This document shows positions 38,994 to 46,859 of a stretch of DNA of 64,000 nucleotides, piece by piece. Position 1 is the stretch's first letter, and every line of letters starts with the position of its first letter. Origin of the DNA: JAJDZL01 sp965221175 (lineage in GTDB: Bacteria > Pseudomonadota > Gammaproteobacteria > Arenicellales > JAJDZL01). The stretch spans positions 2,356,001 through 2,420,000 of the forward strand of contig OZ244867.1 in NCBI GenBank assembly GCA_965221175.1, written 5' to 3'. A program made the position numbers and the translations under genes. Under the pieces are notes generated by a model that did not search any database, was not told the origin of the DNA, and worked only from the letters and a program-made list of their open reading frames with translations.

Positions 38994-40791
38994 GTGTCTG
39001 GCAGAAAACTCCGATTATTTTGGGTATTCGGTAATAATTCGAGGAGTTTTTTTCATTTTTGGCAGTGGAGACTGTCAAGAAGACGGCAGCGCAGTCCATT
39101 TGGAAGCGATTTCGCCAATTCCGATGCCATTCCCCAGAAAACAGGCATTGGCAACCGTTCCCGTCTGAATGGGAGCATCTTGGCAGTCGCCGAATTTGAT
39201 GCCGCAGCTTCAGGCGGCGCGCAAACGCGCCTTTTTCCGCCGCCGGAGGATTTCGCGCTCTCGGCGCTGCAGCAGCAGACCAATGCGATGCAGGTTGACA
39301 GCCACTATCGCCAACGCAACTGTACGCTCAAAACCACCGGCACCATGACTGCGCACCCGCTCCAGACCTCGATGCTCAAGATTGTTGATCGCCGACTCCA
39401 CGGCCGGATGCTGTCTGCGCATCGCCGCAAACTCCGGTTCTTGTTCTCGCTCCCGCTCCGCTTGGCTCAAATAACCCTTGCGCGGCAGCGCATTGAGCTC
39501 CAGCATCTCGTCCAATCGCCGGCGATTGTTCGGAGAGTGAAATCCCCGGTCGAAACTGCACATGCGAAAATCTGCAAATCGAGCCTGTGTTTCCTCCACC
39601 ATCGACACCGCCACATCCACATCTGTGTCCTGCCACATAATCTTGTGATGAAGGAGCAACTGGAACTGATCCTCAACCACACACACCGGTACGCCCAACT
39701 CCACCGGCACGCCGGCTTTGCCTTTTACCACCCAACGGGTGTGCGGTTCAAATATCGAAAACACTTTCTCATTCTGTGGAATCGTTTCGCCCTTGAGCAG
39801 CCGACGCTCGACTTGATCCAGCTGACGAGCGGCATGGCCAAGATACTCGTCAATCGAAAGCAACGCCAGTATCGGCACTGGATGACACTGCTCCAGTTGT
39901 ACAAACGCAATCTGCGCACGCCCCACGATCCACTTGCAGTATCGAAGATAATCCTTCACCTTGCCGCGGTCACGCCGTCCGCGTGAATGGCGCACCCGGT
40001 TGTAGCGCAAGCGTACCGAACGCTCCAGGTGCCGGTGCTGCCGCCAGCCGGGCAAATCGAATCTTCCCGCGGCCCGCGCCACATCTCGCATCAAACAACG
40101 CATTGCGTCATTCAGCAGGTTGACATCTGTCGGGTAATGCACATCGGTCTCCACCACGAAACTGTCACAGCGCCCGCACAATGGCGCGCCAGGCTTTTTT
40201 CTCGCCACCTCGTGTCCGCTTTCCACCACTATCTTGCCGATCTCCGACAACAACTGCGCTCTGAGCAGCGACACATTGTCAATCAGCGTCTGCAACTGGT
40301 AATAACTAGTCTTGTCTTTGTAGAACCCTTCACTGTGCCCCAGCATCTTACGAACCGTCTGGTGCTGATTCGCAAGCTCTTGCAATCGGTCGTAATCGCA
40401 CCCCAATCCCTGTTTCACAACCGCAAGCACGAATACTCGCCATAAATCCATGCCGGGCCGACCCACTTTCAGGTTGATGCCCGGACGAACCTGTTCTTGT
40501 AACAGCGAAAAAATCTTCTCGCGCATTTGCCGGTTCGTGTAAATGTGCTGAATTCCCCTGAGCAGCGCTGGGATGTCGTCCCGCGACTTGGCATCAATGT
40601 CAATCTCGCCAATCGCGTCTTCGCCAAACTCCATCTGACTGTTTTCGATTTTTCTCATGGCCCGAATTCCTCGAAGATTTGCTTGTTTGGGGTGATTTTC
40701 CCTTAATTATACGAAAAAATCTCGATCTTCGTTCATAATATTCTGATATTATTCATTATTATCAATGTGTTAAGGATTTTCTGCCAGACAC
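38994..40791 (-). mobile_element. ISNCY-type insertion sequence in recombinase C
   Basis: 1798 bp bounded by inverted repeats GTGTCTGGCAGAAAA and flanked by the 6-bp direct repeat TAATTA (38988-38993 and 40792-40797). Removal of the IS and one repeat restores the recombinase frame exactly, confirming both boundaries. The single transposase gene points opposite to the recombinase. Confidence 0.88.
39210..40658 (-). CDS. ISNCY-family transposase
   Basis: A 482-residue transposase of the type usually annotated ISNCY: N-terminal KSRDDIPALLRGIQHIY, VGRPGMDLWRVFVLAVVKQG, then a DDE core with VVETDVHYPTDV, CSFDRGFHSPNNR and a C-terminal Glu in HPAVESAINNLEHRGL. The C-terminus is very basic. The frame is complete. 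Overlapping plus-strand frames across this gene are shadows. Confidence 0.85.
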   Translation of the reverse strand: MRKIENSQMEFGEDAIGEIDIDAKSRDDIPALLRGIQHIYTNRQMREKIFSLLQEQVRPGINLKVGRPGMDLWRVFVLAVVKQGLGCDYDRLQELANQHQTVRKMLGHSEGFYKDKTSYYQLQTLIDNVSLLRAQLLSEIGKIVVESGHEVARKKPGAPLCGRCDSFVVETDVHYPTDVNLLNDAMRCLMRDVARAAGRFDLPGWRQHRHLERSVRLRYNRVRHSRGRRDRGKVKDYLRYCKWIVGRAQIAFVQLEQCHPVPILALLSIDEYLGHAARQLDQVERRLLKGETIPQNEKVFSIFEPHTRWVVKGKAGVPVELGVPVCVVEDQFQLLLHHKIMWQDTDVDVAVSMVEETQARFADFRMCSFDRGFHSPNNRRRLDEMLELNALPRKGYLSQAEREREQEPEFAAMRRQHPAVESAINNLEHRGLERVRSHGAGGFERTVALAIVAVNLHRIGLLLQRREREILRRRKKARLRAA

Positions 40792-41412
40792 TAATTAGCG
40801 ATATCACAGCACAGCGTGTGCTGGGGTTTCTCAATCACATCGAAACCGAGCGCGGCTGCACCGCGCAAACTCGCAACCAGCGCTTGAGCGCCATACGGGT
40901 GTTTACTCGCTACGTATGCAGCCGCAATCCCGCCTGTGTCGAGTGGGCCGGCAGCCTGCGTGCCATTGTCAACAAAAAGACCCGACCTGGACAGGTTTCG
41001 TGGCTGACCAAAGATCAAATCGAGTCGATCTTGGAGGTGCCCAATACCCGAAAATTCAGAGGCCGAGTCGAGTACGCACTGCTGCTGTTTCTCTACAACA
41101 CAGGCGCTCGTGTGTCGGAGGCTATCGGATTGAGCGTCAGCAACCTTCAATTCGGCCAAAATAACGGGCGCCACGCCCTGGCCACCATCATGGGCAAAGG
41201 CGGCAAACTGCGCCAATGTCCGCTTTGGCCACGTACCGAAAAGGCGCTTCTTGAGTTGGTTGACAATAAACTCGACAGCGCCCCGGTGTTTGTAAGTCAA
41301 CTGGGACAATCCTACACCCGTTTTGGAGTCTATCGGTTAGTGCAACGGTGCGCTGCCGCAGTTCCTGAACTGTCACAGCGGAACATCACACCGCATGTGA
41401 TGCGACACAGTT

Positions 41413-42714
41413 TAGTCTTACCCCAATTTGGTAGAGACGTTAGGATTTGAGAGGTTACCAGCGCCCTTAAGGGCGCTGGTATCCTCTGGTTGCGCTTTTT
41501 TCAGCTGCGCTTCATACTCGACTGGACTCCTATTACCCAGACTCGTATGCAATCGTCGGGTGTTATACCAAGACTCGATATACCGAATCACTTGCTGTCT
41601 TAGTTCCTTCGTTGACTTTAAACGATCCGTTTTCAAAACGCTTTCCCGCTTCAATGTAGCAAACCATGATTCGGCTTGCGCATTGTCATAACAATCACCG
41701 ACACTGCCCATCGACTGCTTGATCCCATGCACTCGACACAACGCTTGAAAGGCCTTCGAACTGTATTGTACCCCTTGGTCCGAATGGTGAATCACGCCTT
41801 CGCAACTCCGACCTCGAAGTGCCATCTGCAAGGCCTCACTCATCAAACCGACGTCCTGGCAGGTTTTCATCGACCAGCCCAAAATCCGTCGGCTACAAGC
41901 GTCCTGCACCACCGCCAGATACAACACACCGTCTAACGTATGCAGATAAGTCGCATCCGCCACCCACAACTGATCCAGCTCGGATACGTTAAATTCACGA
42001 TTCACTCGGTCTACTATACCGTGCGCGCGACCTGAGCAACGGGTGGTACGCACAAAAATTCGAGCTGCACACGCCGATAATCCCGCCTTTTGCATCAATC
42101 GAGCGACTCGATTTACACTCACTTCGACCCCACTCTTACACAACTGCGCAGCAATGCGGGGGGCACCATAAGTCCCACCACTTTCGACCAATACACCACG
42201 AATCGCCACCAATAACTTTTCATTGGCTTGCGTACGCGGACTCCGCTTACGGTTTCGCCACGCATAATAACCTGATTCTGAAATCTCTAATACCCGACAC
42301 ATCAAACGGATCGTAAAGTTCTTCCTCTCCATTTCGATTAATTCGTACGCCCGGTTCCACCACGCTGGATCCCGCTGTCGGCGGCAAACCAGGCTGCCGC
42401 TTTTTTTTAAGAACGCATTCTCCTGCTCCAACTCCTGATTGCGACGCTGTAAGCGACGCAACTGCGCCACTTCACTCTCACCTGGCTCCGATTCACTCGC
42501 CTTCGCCTTGGCTTGACGTTTCCAATTTTGAATCGTCGTCGCCGACGGCTCGTATCTGCGCGCTAACTCTCGCACCGATACCCCAGCTTCATGCTCCGAT
42601 AATATATGTTCCTTAATTTCCTCGGAATAGTTCCCTTGACTCATCTTCGATTTTCCTCCAAATCTTTGGATTACTCTATTAGTAATGTGTCTCTACATTA
42701 TCGGGGTAGTACCA
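41413..42714 (-). mobile_element. IS3-family element, copy 1, in recombinase C
   Basis: 1302 bp with imperfect ends TGGTACTACCCCGAT and TAGTCTTACCCCAAT, flanked by the 3-bp direct repeat GTT (41410-41412, 42715-42717). Excising it with one repeat joins recombinase C in frame across RHSCACHLL. It is one base longer than copy 2 because of one extra A in its frameshift site. Confidence 0.9.
41418..42644 (-). CDS. IS3-family transposase, OrfA and OrfB fused in one frame
   Basis: A 408-residue continuous product. Residues 1-90 are the OrfA helix-turn-helix and leucine-zipper region (SVRELARRYEPSATTIQNWK, RRLQRRNQELEQENAFLKK), followed by the HTH_21 segment and an rve integrase core with DDE residues in DQLWVADATYL, IHHSDQGVQYSS and DNAQAESWFATLK. 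In copy 2 these are two frames joined by a run of seven A. Here the run has eight A, which fuses the frames permanently and would make transposase without frameshifting. Confidence 0.9.
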   Translation of the reverse strand: MSQGNYSEEIKEHILSEHEAGVSVRELARRYEPSATTIQNWKRQAKAKASESEPGESEVAQLRRLQRRNQELEQENAFLKKSGSLVCRRQRDPAWWNRAYELIEMERKNFTIRLMCRVLEISESGYYAWRNRKRSPRTQANEKLLVAIRGVLVESGGTYGAPRIAAQLCKSGVEVSVNRVARLMQKAGLSACAARIFVRTTRCSGRAHGIVDRVNREFNVSELDQLWVADATYLHTLDGVLYLAVVQDACSRRILGWSMKTCQDVGLMSEALQMALRGRSCEGVIHHSDQGVQYSSKAFQALCRVHGIKQSMGSVGDCYDNAQAESWFATLKRESVLKTDRLKSTKELRQQVIRYIESWYNTRRLHTSLGNRSPVEYEAQLKKAQPEDTSALKGAGNLSNPNVSTKLG

Positions 42715-42933
42715 GTTGCGCCTGCCATTTGCTTCGCGCCGGTGTCGACCTTAACACCATCCGATCATGGCTCGGTCACGTAAGTCTTGATACCACCAAT
42801 ATCTATGTCGCCATTGACCTGGATATGAAAGTTGATGCGATGCGAATTTGTGATACTGTGGAGATAAAATCGCCACCAAGCTGGAAGCAGGACACCAAGA
42901 CAATGGCCTTCCTTAATTCACTGTGAGTGTGAA

Positions 42934-43021
42934 AAATTATGTTGCGAGTTTCAAAAACTATCAATTTGATTTCAGCGCGATAACTAATACTCGCAACATA
43001 ATCAATTCCGCAACATTTCCG
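42934..43021 (-). repeat. Right terminal inverted repeat of the RIT element
   Basis: Reverse complement of 36493-36580 with one mismatch, starting 8 bp after the recombinase C stop. It contains the same internal palindrome of ATTATGTTGCGAGT and ACTCGCAACATAAT. Confidence 0.88.
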
Positions 43022-43050
43022 GTTTTATGTTGCATGCAACATAAAACCGG
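43019..43050. repeat. Perfect 32-bp palindrome at the right edge of the RIT element
   Basis: Sixteen bases beginning CCGGTTTTATGTTGCA are followed directly by their reverse complement. It straddles the end of the right terminal repeat and reuses the ATGTTGC motif of that repeat. No equivalent palindrome lies outside the left end. It could be the original target site or a third recombinase site; it has no T-run, so a terminator is unlikely. Confidence 0.8.
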
Positions 43051-43340
43051 AAGTGACGGTTTCTACAAATTATGTCGGTCGGATTTTCCTATACCCAAAT
43101 CCGAAATTAGAGAATTAATTCGGTGATCAGCAACGAGATTTTAGCGAATCAACTGATTTTGTTGCTCCGATTATCGAAGACAGGAACAACAGGGTGGATT
43201 TTGTCTCGATTTACAGTTGAGTACGAACCTGATGCATTGTCCGCTGGCATGTTCGCCACTGCGCACAGGTGCGCAACCGTTCCGAAGCTTCGGAATCGAT
43301 TCAAGTCGCATTCAAACAACTGCCGCCCGAGGCGGCCGGT
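43051..43340. other. Unassigned accessory sequence
   Basis: About 290 bp between the RIT element and the IS1380-like remnant. Short frames exist on both strands but none has recognisable motifs. Probably debris of earlier insertions. Confidence 0.4.
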
Positions 43341-43502
43341 TCATATCAGAAGCGGAAAGCCTCGAATTCGATGCAGCGCTTCATCAATCATCTGACGATG
43401 GCAGGCATTGACCTTCACGGTCCATTGCCTGGCATGGCGCACGATCTGCCCGGCAACATCATACAGACGCAAACGCACTGTGGGCGCACGGGCAGCTGAC
43501 CA
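43341..43502 (-). pseudogene. C-terminal remnant of an IS1380-like transposase
   Basis: On the minus strand a frame ending at 43341 reads PTVRLRLYDVAGQIVRHAR, then a basic helical tail to the stop. This resembles the extreme C-terminus of IS1380-family transposases (TIRLKLLKIGAQVRV pattern). It is cut off just beside the left end of IS3 copy 2. Identification rests on one short segment. Confidence 0.4.
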
Positions 43503-43579
43503 CTCAATCTGGTACTACCCCGATAATGTAGAGACACATTAGTAATAGAGTAATCCAAAGATTTGGAGGAAAATCGAAG

Positions 43580-43885
43580 ATGAGTCAAGGGAACTATTCC
43601 GAGGAAATTAAGGAACATATATTATCGGAGCATGAAGCTGGGGTATCGGTGCGAGAGTTAGCGCGCAGATACGAGCCGTCGGCGACGACGATTCAAAATT
43701 GGAAACGTCAAGCCAAGGCGAAGGCGAGTGAATCGGAGCCAGGTGAGAGTGAAGTGTCGCAGTTGCGTCGCTTACAGCGTCGCAATCAGGAGTTAGAGCA
43801 GGAGAATGCGTTCTTAAAAAAAGCGGCAGCCTGGTTTGCCGCCGACAGCGGGATCCAGCGTGGTGGAACCGGGCGTACGAATTAA
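43580..43885 (+). CDS. IS3-family transposase OrfA
   Basis: A 101-residue protein with the helix-turn-helix and leucine-zipper region. The frame TTC TTA AAA AAA GCG contains the slippery run A AAA AAA; a -1 slip there leads into OrfB to make the full transposase. Without a slip, translation ends 24 codons later. Confidence 0.88.
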   Translation: MSQGNYSEEIKEHILSEHEAGVSVRELARRYEPSATTIQNWKRQAKAKASESEPGESEVSQLRRLQRRNQELEQENAFLKKAAAWFAADSGIQRGGTGRTN

Positions 43886-43890
43886 TCGAA

Positions 43891-44805
43891 ATGGAGAGGA
43901 AGAACTTTACGATCCGTTTGATGTGTCGGGTATTAGAGATTTCAGAATCAGGTTATTATGCGTGGCGAAACCGTAAGCGGAGTCCGCGTACGCAAGCCAA
44001 TGAAAAGTTATTGGTGGCGATTCGTGGTGTATTGGTCGAAAGTGGTGGGACTTATGGTGCCCCCCGCATTGCTGCGCAGTTGTGTAAGAGTGGGGTCGAA
44101 GTGAGTGTAAATCGAGTCGCTCGATTGATGCAAAAAGCGGGATTATCGGCGTGTGTAGCTCGAAAATTTGTGCGTACCACCCGTTGCTCGGGTCGCGCGC
44201 ACGGTATAGTAGACCGAGTGAATCGTGAATTTAACGTATTCGAGCTGGATCAGTTGTGGGTGGCGGATGCGACTTATCTGCATACGTTAGACGGTGTGTT
44301 GTATCTGGCGGTGGTGCAGGACGCTTGTAGCCGACGGATTTTGGGCTGGTCGATGAAAACCTGCCAGGACGTCGGTTTGATGAGTGAGGCCTTGCAGATG
44401 GCACTTCGAGGTCGGAGTTGCGAAGGCGTGATTCACCATTCGGACCAAGGGGTACAATACAGTTCGAAGGCCTTTCAAGCCTTGTGTCGAGTGCATGGGA
44501 TCAAGCAGTCGATGGGCAGTGTCGGTGATTGTTATGACAATGCGCAAGCTGAATCATGGTTTGCTACATTGAAGCGGGAAAGCGTTTTGAAAACGGATCG
44601 TTTAAAGTCAGCGAAGGAACTAAGACAGCAAGTGATTCGGTATATCGAGTCTTGGTATAACACCCGACGATTGCATACGAGTCTGGGAAATAGGAGTCCA
44701 GTCGAGTATGAAGCGCAGCTGAAAAAAGCGCAACCAGAGGATACCAGCGCCCTTAAGGGCGCTGGTATCCTCTCAAATCCTAACGTCTCTACCAAATTGG
44801 GGTAA
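43891..44805 (+). CDS. IS3-family transposase OrfB (catalytic part)
   Basis: A 304-residue rve-type integrase core with the same DDE segments as copy 1. It differs from copy 1 by only a few residues (for example VARKF for AARIF, NVFELD for NVSELD, SAKEL for STKEL). It is normally made as an OrfAB fusion by frameshifting. The last codons lie on a long perfect palindrome (GATACCAGCGCCC and its complement), which also forms a hairpin in the RNA. Confidence 0.9.
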   Translation: MERKNFTIRLMCRVLEISESGYYAWRNRKRSPRTQANEKLLVAIRGVLVESGGTYGAPRIAAQLCKSGVEVSVNRVARLMQKAGLSACVARKFVRTTRCSGRAHGIVDRVNREFNVFELDQLWVADATYLHTLDGVLYLAVVQDACSRRILGWSMKTCQDVGLMSEALQMALRGRSCEGVIHHSDQGVQYSSKAFQALCRVHGIKQSMGSVGDCYDNAQAESWFATLKRESVLKTDRLKSAKELRQQVIRYIESWYNTRRLHTSLGNRSPVEYEAQLKKAQPEDTSALKGAGILSNPNVSTKLG

Positions 44806-44913
44806 GACTATGCCAGTTTGACTAGATCTTGTCCTGATTGACGCTATGCACACAACCGATGCTTAATTATTTCAAACTGACGCATCACTTACAATCATAT
44901 CTTTCTTGAAATG

Positions 44914-44928
44914 ACTAGTCTGTCTAGT
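44914..44928. promoter_or_regulatory. Inverted repeat upstream of the phd/PIN operon
   Basis: ACTAG-TCTGT-CTAGT lies 13-27 bp before the antitoxin ATG and directly upstream of a TAAAAT -10-like box. Phd-type antitoxins repress their own promoters at such palindromes. Confidence 0.45.
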
Positions 44929-44941
44929 GTAAAATTTTCGC

Positions 44942-45217
44942 ATGAGCATAATTTATTCTACATATGAAGCAAAGGCGCGTTTCTCGGAGATTCTCCAATT
45001 GGTTCGATCGGGCAAAACCGTTACGATATCCTACCGCGGAAATCCGGTTGCGGAAATACGTTCAGTTGAACTCAAAGAACTATCAACCGAAGAACGTATG
45101 GATAAACTCAAGAAACGCGGAGTCTATATCCCTGCAAAAAGGCCGCTGATACCATTCAAATATGGGGAGCGGAGACCCGGTGCCTTGAAAAGATTTCTAG
45201 AAGATCGTAACGAATGA
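44942..45217 (+). CDS. Phd/YefM-family antitoxin
   Basis: A 91-residue antitoxin. The N-terminal part (YSTYEAKARFSEILQLVRSGKTVTISYRGNPVAEI) is the DNA-binding Phd fold, and the basic C-terminal tail should cover the toxin. Its last four bases overlap the toxin start (ATGA), the normal toxin-antitoxin coupling. Confidence 0.85.
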   Translation: MSIIYSTYEAKARFSEILQLVRSGKTVTISYRGNPVAEIRSVELKELSTEERMDKLKKRGVYIPAKRPLIPFKYGERRPGALKRFLEDRNE

Positions 45218-45612
45218 GCTTTGCATACATAGATTCTTCCGCAGTGGTTGCTATGGCTTTCCATGAACCAGATGCTTTTGTTCTGACTGAGAAACTTGCC
45301 ACGATGAAAAATCTCGTTTCATCCAACTTACTCGAAGCAGAAACTCGAGCTGTATGTGCGCGAGAGAATATCGAATTTGCTGAACCTCTTCTCTCGGAAA
45401 TCGGTTGGATTCTGCCGGAACGTCCGTTAGCAAGAGAGTTGAAGATGGTTTTGGATGCGGGGTACCTGAGAGGTGCAGATTTATGGCATGTCGCCTTGGC
45501 ACTTTATGCCTTTAGGGAACCATACCAGAATTTCTTTATAACGCTAGATGGCAGGCAAGAGGCTGTTGCTCGTGCAATAGGTTTCCAGGTGTTGACTGGC
45601 AATTTGTCTTGA
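45214..45612 (+). CDS. PIN-domain toxin (VapC-like)
   Basis: A 132-residue PIN RNase. Acidic active-site residues are visible in YIDSSAVVA (D7), the Glu of LLEAETRAV, and GADLWHVALAL; the C-terminus FITLDGRQEAVARAIGF supplies the last Asp. VapC toxins cut tRNA or rRNA. All motifs are present, so the pair looks functional. Confidence 0.87.
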   Translation: MSFAYIDSSAVVAMAFHEPDAFVLTEKLATMKNLVSSNLLEAETRAVCARENIEFAEPLLSEIGWILPERPLARELKMVLDAGYLRGADLWHVALALYAFREPYQNFFITLDGRQEAVARAIGFQVLTGNLS

Positions 45613-45810
45613 ATTGCAATTAATTGTCATTGATCAAAATGAGCAATACGTTGCTGAATTTGGGTTTCAAACTTCTCTTCGAGCGGCAGACTTTGAGTGC
45701 ACTGCCATTCGAAACTAACCATACTCGATTGAACAGATTATCATCACCTGCGTTCAACCCGGTTTCCACTCTACACTTATCTTTTGCTCAATAAATGAAA
45801 GGGAATTATA

Positions 45811-45827
45811 CGGAATAGTTGACAAAC
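45811..45827 (+). repeat. Left inverted repeat of the IS1595-family element
   Basis: CGGAATAGTTGACAAAC, the exact reverse complement of 49621-49637, 59 bp upstream of the transposase ATG. A -35-like TTGACA is part of the repeat. Confidence 0.85.
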
Positions 45828-45886
45828 CTGAAATTTTAAAATATACTTACTAATACAGAAAATTCATTTGATGTTGGAAATATATT

Positions 45887-46843
45887 ATGCGCAAGAACAA
45901 AAACGAAAGAAAGCGAGTTAGCCTTTACGAATTCATGTCTCGGTTTGAAACAGAACAAGATGCGATGGCTTATATCGAATCACAACGCTGGCCAGATGGT
46001 CGAGTGTGTCCCAAGTGCAATTCGGAAAAAACAAGCAGTGCAAAGCATAAAACGATGCCTTACTGGTGCAGACCTTGCCGAAGTTACTTCAGCGTCAAAA
46101 CTGGAACTTTAATGGAAGGCAGCAATATCAAATACAAGCAGTGGTTGGTGGCGATCTACCAACTTTCAACTTCTCTTAAAGGTGTTTCAAGCACCAAACT
46201 TGGAAATGACATTGGAGTTAATCAGTCTTCCGCTTGGTTTATGGCTCACCGAATCAGAACTGGATGGGCAAACAATATATCTAAACTCTTTGGTTGTGAA
46301 GTCGAGGTCGATGAGACTTACATCGGTGGCAAAGAGAAGAATAAGCACGAGGACAAGAAGCTCAAAGCTGGCAGAGGAGCTGTAGGCAAGACCGCTGTTG
46401 TCGGAATCAAGGAACGCAAAAGCAAGAATTTCAAGTCATTCAAGGTCGCAAACACCAAAGCCATCACGCTTCACCAGATAGTCTGCGACAGTGTTTCAGC
46501 TGGCTCTACCGTTTACACTGACGATGCCACTGCATATCAGGGGCTTGAAAGACACGGATACACGCATGAATCCGTTAAGCACTCAATGGGTGAGTACGTA
46601 AAGGGACAAGCTCACATCAACGGCGCAGAATCGTTTTGGTCGTGTTTGAAGCGTGGATACTACGGCGTCTACCACAAGATGAGTCCGAAGCACCTGCAGA
46701 AATATGTAGATGAATTCAGTGCCAGGCAGAATGTTCGGCAACTGGACACGATGGTACAGATTGATTGCACTATTCGGGGACTGTTCGGCAAGCGACTGAA
46801 ATATGCCGATTTAGTTGGTGGACGAGACGGGCGGTTGCATTGA
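45887..46843 (+). CDS. IS1595-family transposase (ISXO2-like)
   Basis: A 318-residue transposase with an N-terminal zinc ribbon (CPKCNSEK and WCRPCRSYFS) and a DDE-type ISXO2 domain: VEVDETYIGGKEKN, VYTDDATAYQGL and HINGAESFWSCLKRGYYG. The frame is complete. It overlaps the longest possible form of the passenger gene by 29 bp, though the likelier start of that gene is 16 bp after this stop. Confidence 0.92.
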   Translation: MRKNKNERKRVSLYEFMSRFETEQDAMAYIESQRWPDGRVCPKCNSEKTSSAKHKTMPYWCRPCRSYFSVKTGTLMEGSNIKYKQWLVAIYQLSTSLKGVSSTKLGNDIGVNQSSAWFMAHRIRTGWANNISKLFGCEVEVDETYIGGKEKNKHEDKKLKAGRGAVGKTAVVGIKERKSKNFKSFKVANTKAITLHQIVCDSVSAGSTVYTDDATAYQGLERHGYTHESVKHSMGEYVKGQAHINGAESFWSCLKRGYYGVYHKMSPKHLQKYVDEFSARQNVRQLDTMVQIDCTIRGLFGKRLKYADLVGGRDGRLH

Positions 46844-46859
46844 GGCACGGTCCCAAAGA

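Larger units (their letters stand above)
38822..42926 (+). pseudogene. RIT tyrosine recombinase C, interrupted by two insertion sequences
   Basis: The gene is in three pieces: 38822-38993 (N-terminus through VERLLI), 40798-41412 (SDITAQRVLG to VMRHS) and 42718-42926 (CACHLLRAG to the stop). Removing each IS with one target duplication restores a clean frame of about 330 codons with Arg in TGARVSEAIGL, HVMRHS, WLGHVSLDT and Tyr in TNIYVAI. So the recombinase was functional before the insertions. With C broken, the element can probably no longer move by itself. Confidence 0.88.
36493..43021 (+). mobile_element. RIT (recombinase-in-trio) element, carrying two nested IS
   Basis: Three overlapping tyrosine recombinase genes on the same strand are enclosed by 88-bp inverted repeats that differ at one base. 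This is the layout of RIT elements. Without the two inserted IS (1798 and 1302 bp plus target duplications) the element would be about 3.4 kb. It carries no evident cargo. Outer limits are set by where the inverted-repeat match ends. Confidence 0.88.
43510..44810 (+). mobile_element. IS3-family element, copy 2
   Basis: 1301 bp, nearly identical to copy 1 but in the opposite orientation, with the same ends. The flanking triplets (ATC on the left, TGC on the right) do not match, so no target duplication is visible. A later deletion or recombination next to it is likely. Confidence 0.88.

Noticed and set aside
38994..40445. Plus-strand frames of 330 and 152 residues
   Set aside because: They are antisense to the ISNCY transposase, with low-complexity His/Arg-rich translations; the minus-strand gene explains the region.
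36493..43021. Integrative prophage or integron
   Set aside because: Three recombinases with inverted ends fit a RIT element; no phage genes, attC sites or gene cassettes are seen.
45613..45810. Possible small gene after the PIN toxin
   Set aside because: Only short frames without ribosome sites; nothing recognisable.
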